In this document: positions 61,001 to 64,000 of the stretch, in pieces
Position numbering within the stretch: the first letter of the stretch is position 1
Layout of the letters: the number at the start of each line of letters is the position of its first letter
Assembly: GCF_900182595.1 (NCBI RefSeq)
Contig: NZ_FXTN01000003.1
Span: 124,001 to 188,000 of the forward strand
DNA: 64,000 nt
Reading direction: 5' to 3'
Source of the DNA: Pedobacter westerhofensis
Lineage (GTDB): Bacteria; Bacteroidota; Bacteroidia; Sphingobacteriales; Sphingobacteriaceae
Program-made: the position numbers and the translations under genes
Notes under the pieces: model-generated
The model's input: only the letters and a program-made list of their open reading frames with translations
The model's database searches: none
What the model was told of the DNA's origin: nothing

Positions 61001-62343
61001 GCTGTATCCAGGGGATTGAGTCCCCTGCTGGATGCGTCCCAGGAACCGCGGCCCATACCACTGGTAATCGCCTGCAAAATCGGGACATCCAGTTTACTCA
61101 ATATGTTTTCGCCCTGTATTACCGCGTTTCCATCCTGCATGGCAAAAGAAACCGTATTGATCAGGACATCAATAATCACTTTATTTTGGATGCTGAAAAA
61201 CTGAAAAGCAGCAGGCCATCCTGTTTCTTTATCCAGGGCCTTTAATGATGCCGTATAAACCGGTAGCACGTTGAGACTTCTGTCCTCCAGTGACCTGATC
61301 ATGGCATCAATAAAAGAAGTATTTCCGCTCATGTAATGCGCGCGGTAAAATGTAAGCCCCACTGTTGCCCAGGCCGCATTGCTGCGCTGCTGCCAGTCTT
61401 CAAAGCTTGCATCCTCAGGCAGATCAGGATGATAAATCCCATGCTGTGGCAATATAACAGGCGCATCAAAGCCAAATCCGGTCATTAACAGACGGTCAGA
61501 AAGGAATTGCAGCAAGGAAAGCATATTCACCTGCCCTCCCGCGTCAAGATAGTTCAGTGTCTCCTGTAATACATCTGGCGGCACAGTAGATACTGCAGCA
61601 TATTCAGGGTTAAAATCACTGGTACCGCTTACAAGGATCAGGTGCTGCCCTTGTTTTTTCACCCGGCTGACCAGTTCACTAAAGCCGGGAATGCTGCTCG
61701 GGCGTCCAAGTATTCTGAGGATAATGATTTTTGCAGCTGCAATTTCCCTGTCCAGCAGCTGTGCCATATGGGCTTCGCTCTTCACCGCCAGCAGGTTGAT
61801 CCCCAGCGTCTGCGGGAAATCTTCGGGAAGAAACTGCAGGGAACGCTGCAGGCTAAGCAGGTCTGTATCTGCATGAGACAGAAATACAATCCCTTCCTTT
61901 GCCTGGTCTGCGGGACCGGAGATAGAGGGAACCTCAGCACCTTTCCAGGTATAAAACTGAAAAACATTTTCACTAAGTTCTGACGGCGGTACCAGATAAC
62001 CATCAGCTTCCACCATACTTTCTATGTAGTCAAATATCGCTGTTACCTGCCAGTCGCTGTTCACCGAATGGAACCATATTGAGTGGCCGTCAAAGAGTAG
62101 GGTAACCACATTTGCAAGTGTACACGGCCCCAAACAGCCGCCTTTGGTCATGTGTACCACATTGCGCAATTTACGGCGCAGCCATTCACTTTTGTACAAA
62201 TCTACGGGCACTGCACTAAAGCCCCTGTCCGTTCTTCCGCAGCAGCAGGCGTTATAGCAATAAGATAAGTGTCCTCTTCTCTGAACCAGGTTAATGGCCT
62301 TTCCATCCGCTCTTGTAACCCGCTGCCGTTTAATTTCGCCCAT
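58069..62343 (-). CDS. cobN: CobN cobaltochelatase with N-terminal ferredoxin-like domain
   Basis: 1424-aa large subunit of aerobic cobaltochelatase, which inserts cobalt into hydrogenobyrinic acid a,c-diamide. The CobN/BchH core covers about 130-1424 ([59 protein letters not shown]). Residues 1-120 are extra: Cys at 29, 33, 34, 35 and a CLGPC at 70-74, the spacing of a thioredoxin-like [2Fe-2S] ferredoxin. That module may deliver electrons, for example to reduce cobalt or the corrin, or hold the cluster structurally. First gene of the operon cobN-chlID-bluB/cobT. No cobalamin riboswitch is recognisable in the roughly 110 bp upstream. Confidence 0.93.
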   Translation of the reverse strand: [1424 protein letters not shown]

Positions 62344-62391
62344 TGCTTATTTAAATGTTAAAACCTAAGTACAATTGAGATTACGCTCTGT

Positions 62392-62399
62392 CAAAAGTA
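62392..62399 (-). promoter_or_regulatory. -7 promoter box of the cobN operon
   Basis: TACTTTTG on the minus strand, 48 nt before the ATG at 62343. The short predicted leader has no B12-box-like sequence, so the operon is probably not under a cobalamin riboswitch. Confidence 0.4.
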
Positions 62400-62456
62400 T
62401 CAAGAATTTTTATCATTTAACCACAGAGCCGTATTTACGTTGAGCTGTAACAAAGA

Positions 62457-63764
62457 TTACCGGCGTTCTGCATTATGACCAAATTTGATACCTACTCCCA
62501 AATAAAGCGAAGCGCCAATTACGCCTTTTGGCGAATAGGAAGCATCATTAAAAATAACGGCAGACTTCAACAGGTTGTCAGTACCGGCAAACAGTTCAAA
62601 ATTTGCAGTCTGGTACAAACCCTGTACACCAAATAAAAGGAACTGGTTCATGTTAAAAGCGGGGGTTACACTGATGGTAAACTCCTCTACCTTAAAATTA
62701 TTTACTAGGACCACATCTGCACCATTATAGAACAGGTTCTTGGAAATAATGAGATCGGGAGTGTAAAAATTATACGTTTTTGAAATCAGGAAATCAACTT
62801 TTGCATTCGTTGCCGTATAAAAAGCCCCGCGCTGATTTTTGAGCTTAAGCAGGTCTACAACTTTGCGCTGCAGCTCTTTTGAATTGGCCGCAGTCCCTGC
62901 ATTTAAAACGATCAGGTCATTATTCAACACCACAGAGCTTGAATTTTTGTTCCATCGGATAAAGCCCAGATCTTTAAGATTGGCCATGATAAAGACATCA
63001 GAGGCAGATCTGTAGGTAGTCCCCAGGCTAACTGATAAACCGGGGTTTTTAAAATCTGGCAACAGCGTATTCCGGTCCAGCTCTTCAGTAAGAAGAAAGC
63101 TCGCTTTATATTTACCGGTTAGCCTTACTGATAAATGATCCGGTGACACGGTTAAACCCGACTGTGTAACATCCGCATTGTTGTACGTAATCCCGCTGAG
63201 CACCCCCACTTTCAGTCCAACAGCTATGCCATCGCCATAATCCACACGGTAATTTGCGCTAAACTGATGGTACGACTGGCCATATCCATCACCATTGAAA
63301 AGATCATCCTTTGAAGTACTGAACCTGCCGTAGTTCCTCAGCGCAACCAGAGTTTCATTGGTATAATTGGCATATGCATCAGACCTTATTTGCCAGGAAA
63401 ATCCCAGTTCTTTATTATTCTGATAAAAAGGGCTCATCCGGAAAGTCAGCAGGTAAACATTGGAACCACCATACAATTTATTGCGGTTGTTCATACCAAC
63501 AGGGATATTCTTTGTGTCAATAAACCCGTCATTGAGTTTCCGCTGTAAGGTATAACTGGCATCCCCTCTGTTGCTGGTATTAAAACCGCCTGTGGGAAAC
63601 AAGAAATTAGAGGCATACTGCCTGGAATCGTCCGATGTAAATGCCCTTTGTGCAGGGTTTTCAAAAGCATCAAATAATGTGTTCGTGTTGAACAGCCCGA
63701 ACTGCTGAGCCTGGAGTTGACTTGAAATCAAAAGAAGGCCAATGTAGACGCATATCTTAGCCAT
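62457..63764 (-). CDS. Outer membrane barrel protein, DUF5723-like
   Basis: 435-aa exported protein. The signal peptide (residues 1-19, LLLISSQLQAQ) is followed by LFNTNTLFDAFENPAQRAFT and SRQYASNFLFPTGGF, the opening typical of DUF5723-type Bacteroidota barrels. The rest alternates aromatic strands and short turns (GFSWQIRSDAYANYTNETL, GDGIAVGLKVGVLSGITY). It ends SLYLGVGIKFGHNAERR, without a terminal aromatic residue. Function unknown; it may belong to the FadL/PorV-like barrels, but no substrate is evident. It is on the same strand as cobN and 113 bp upstream, with an independent cobN promoter between them. Confidence 0.7.
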   Translation of the reverse strand: MAKICVYIGLLLISSQLQAQQFGLFNTNTLFDAFENPAQRAFTSDDSRQYASNFLFPTGGFNTSNRGDASYTLQRKLNDGFIDTKNIPVGMNNRNKLYGGSNVYLLTFRMSPFYQNNKELGFSWQIRSDAYANYTNETLVALRNYGRFSTSKDDLFNGDGYGQSYHQFSANYRVDYGDGIAVGLKVGVLSGITYNNADVTQSGLTVSPDHLSVRLTGKYKASFLLTEELDRNTLLPDFKNPGLSVSLGTTYRSASDVFIMANLKDLGFIRWNKNSSSVVLNNDLIVLNAGTAANSKELQRKVVDLLKLKNQRGAFYTATNAKVDFLISKTYNFYTPDLIISKNLFYNGADVVLVNNFKVEEFTISVTPAFNMNQFLLFGVQGLYQTANFELFAGTDNLLKSAVIFNDASYSPKGVIGASLYLGVGIKFGHNAERR

Positions 63765-63768
63765 ATTA

Positions 63769-63793
63769 TTATAATATTTTCCAAATATTATAA
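63769..63793. repeat. AT-only inverted repeat before the DUF5723-like gene
   Basis: Perfect 11-bp arms TTATAATATTT / AAATATTATAA with a 3-nt centre, 5 bp upstream of the start codon. Being pure A/T in an A/T-rich stretch, it could arise by chance; it could also form a weak leader hairpin. The remaining bases to 64000 hold no recognisable gene. Confidence 0.4.
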
Positions 63794-64000
63794 TTTTAAA
63801 TTAAGAGATACAATATTGTCCACAGATAAAATACATAGAGTGACGAAGATCATTTATTTCTTAAATCAACCTAATAAGCAATATCGTATAGATTTTCAAG
63901 AAACAAATCTGATGAGCGTCCATAGCCATAAGTGGTAAAATATTTATCAGTTAATCATTTTAACCCACAAAACAGAAAGAAAAAAGAGATCTTCATCGCT

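Noticed and set aside
62344..62456. Possible cobalamin riboswitch upstream of cobN
   Set aside because: The interval is short, has no B12-box-like sequence, and a promoter box lies only 48 nt from the start codon.

Overview
The window looks like chromosome of a member of the Bacteroidota, most likely Sphingobacteriaceae (Pedobacter or a close relative). The reasons are type IX secretion (T9SS) C-terminal sorting domains, a PorP/SprF-type protein, DUF5723-like and OmpA/TSP3 outer membrane proteins, an M61 peptidase, TPR-containing histidine kinases, and repeated use of the Bacteroidota -7 promoter box TAnnTTTG close to start codons. The genus is an inference. I see no rRNA or tRNA gene, CRISPR array, prophage or intact insertion sequence.

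Layout. 1-337: 5' part of an FKBP-type isomerase lipoprotein (minus strand). 534-6426: fatty-acid beta-oxidation operon, MarR regulator - hydroxyacyl-CoA dehydrogenase/enoyl-CoA hydratase - thiolase - acyl-CoA dehydrogenase. 6545-7873: OmpA protein. 7874-8893: about 1 kb without a gene, holding a perfect 60-bp palindrome and a second long imperfect inverted repeat. 8894-10666: acyl-CoA synthetase. 10960-13400: small beta-barrel protein and M61-PDZ peptidase, convergent over a strong two-way terminator. 13544-19063: RND efflux operon (adaptor, pump, TolC-like channel), followed by an N-acetylglucosamine-kinase-like gene. 19972-23843: small lipoprotein, secreted subtilase with T9SS tail, GAF protein, 62-aa protein and single-domain response regulator.

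23930-37966: minus-strand T9SS surface locus, with a 3662-aa repeat adhesin bearing a type B sorting domain, then PorP/SprF, then a PorE-like TPR/propeller/OmpA protein. Divergent from it, across a 323-bp region rich in TGTTCATT repeats, lies an 837-aa STAND/NACHT-like NTPase with an HTH-like N-terminus (38290-40803). This adhesin/NTPase pair is the best candidate here for an undescribed regulatory or defensive unit.

40943-52481: subtilase, TPR histidine kinase, CobA methyltransferase with an Rrf2 regulator, two small proteins, an NtrC-type regulator convergent with a hybrid kinase, and an alkB-ada-like DNA alkylation-repair pair. 52596-62343: a cobalamin block. Two plus-strand genes (FMN reductase, CobB/CbiA) converge on three minus-strand genes (CobN with an N-terminal ferredoxin-like domain, a ChlI-ChlD-type chelatase fusion, and a BluB-CobT fusion). 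Together they cover a,c-amidation, cobalt insertion, lower-ligand synthesis and lower-ligand activation, with a possible reduced-flavin supply for BluB. 62457-63764: DUF5723-like outer membrane protein.

All functions are read from sequence motifs and family knowledge. No searches or structure predictions were run.
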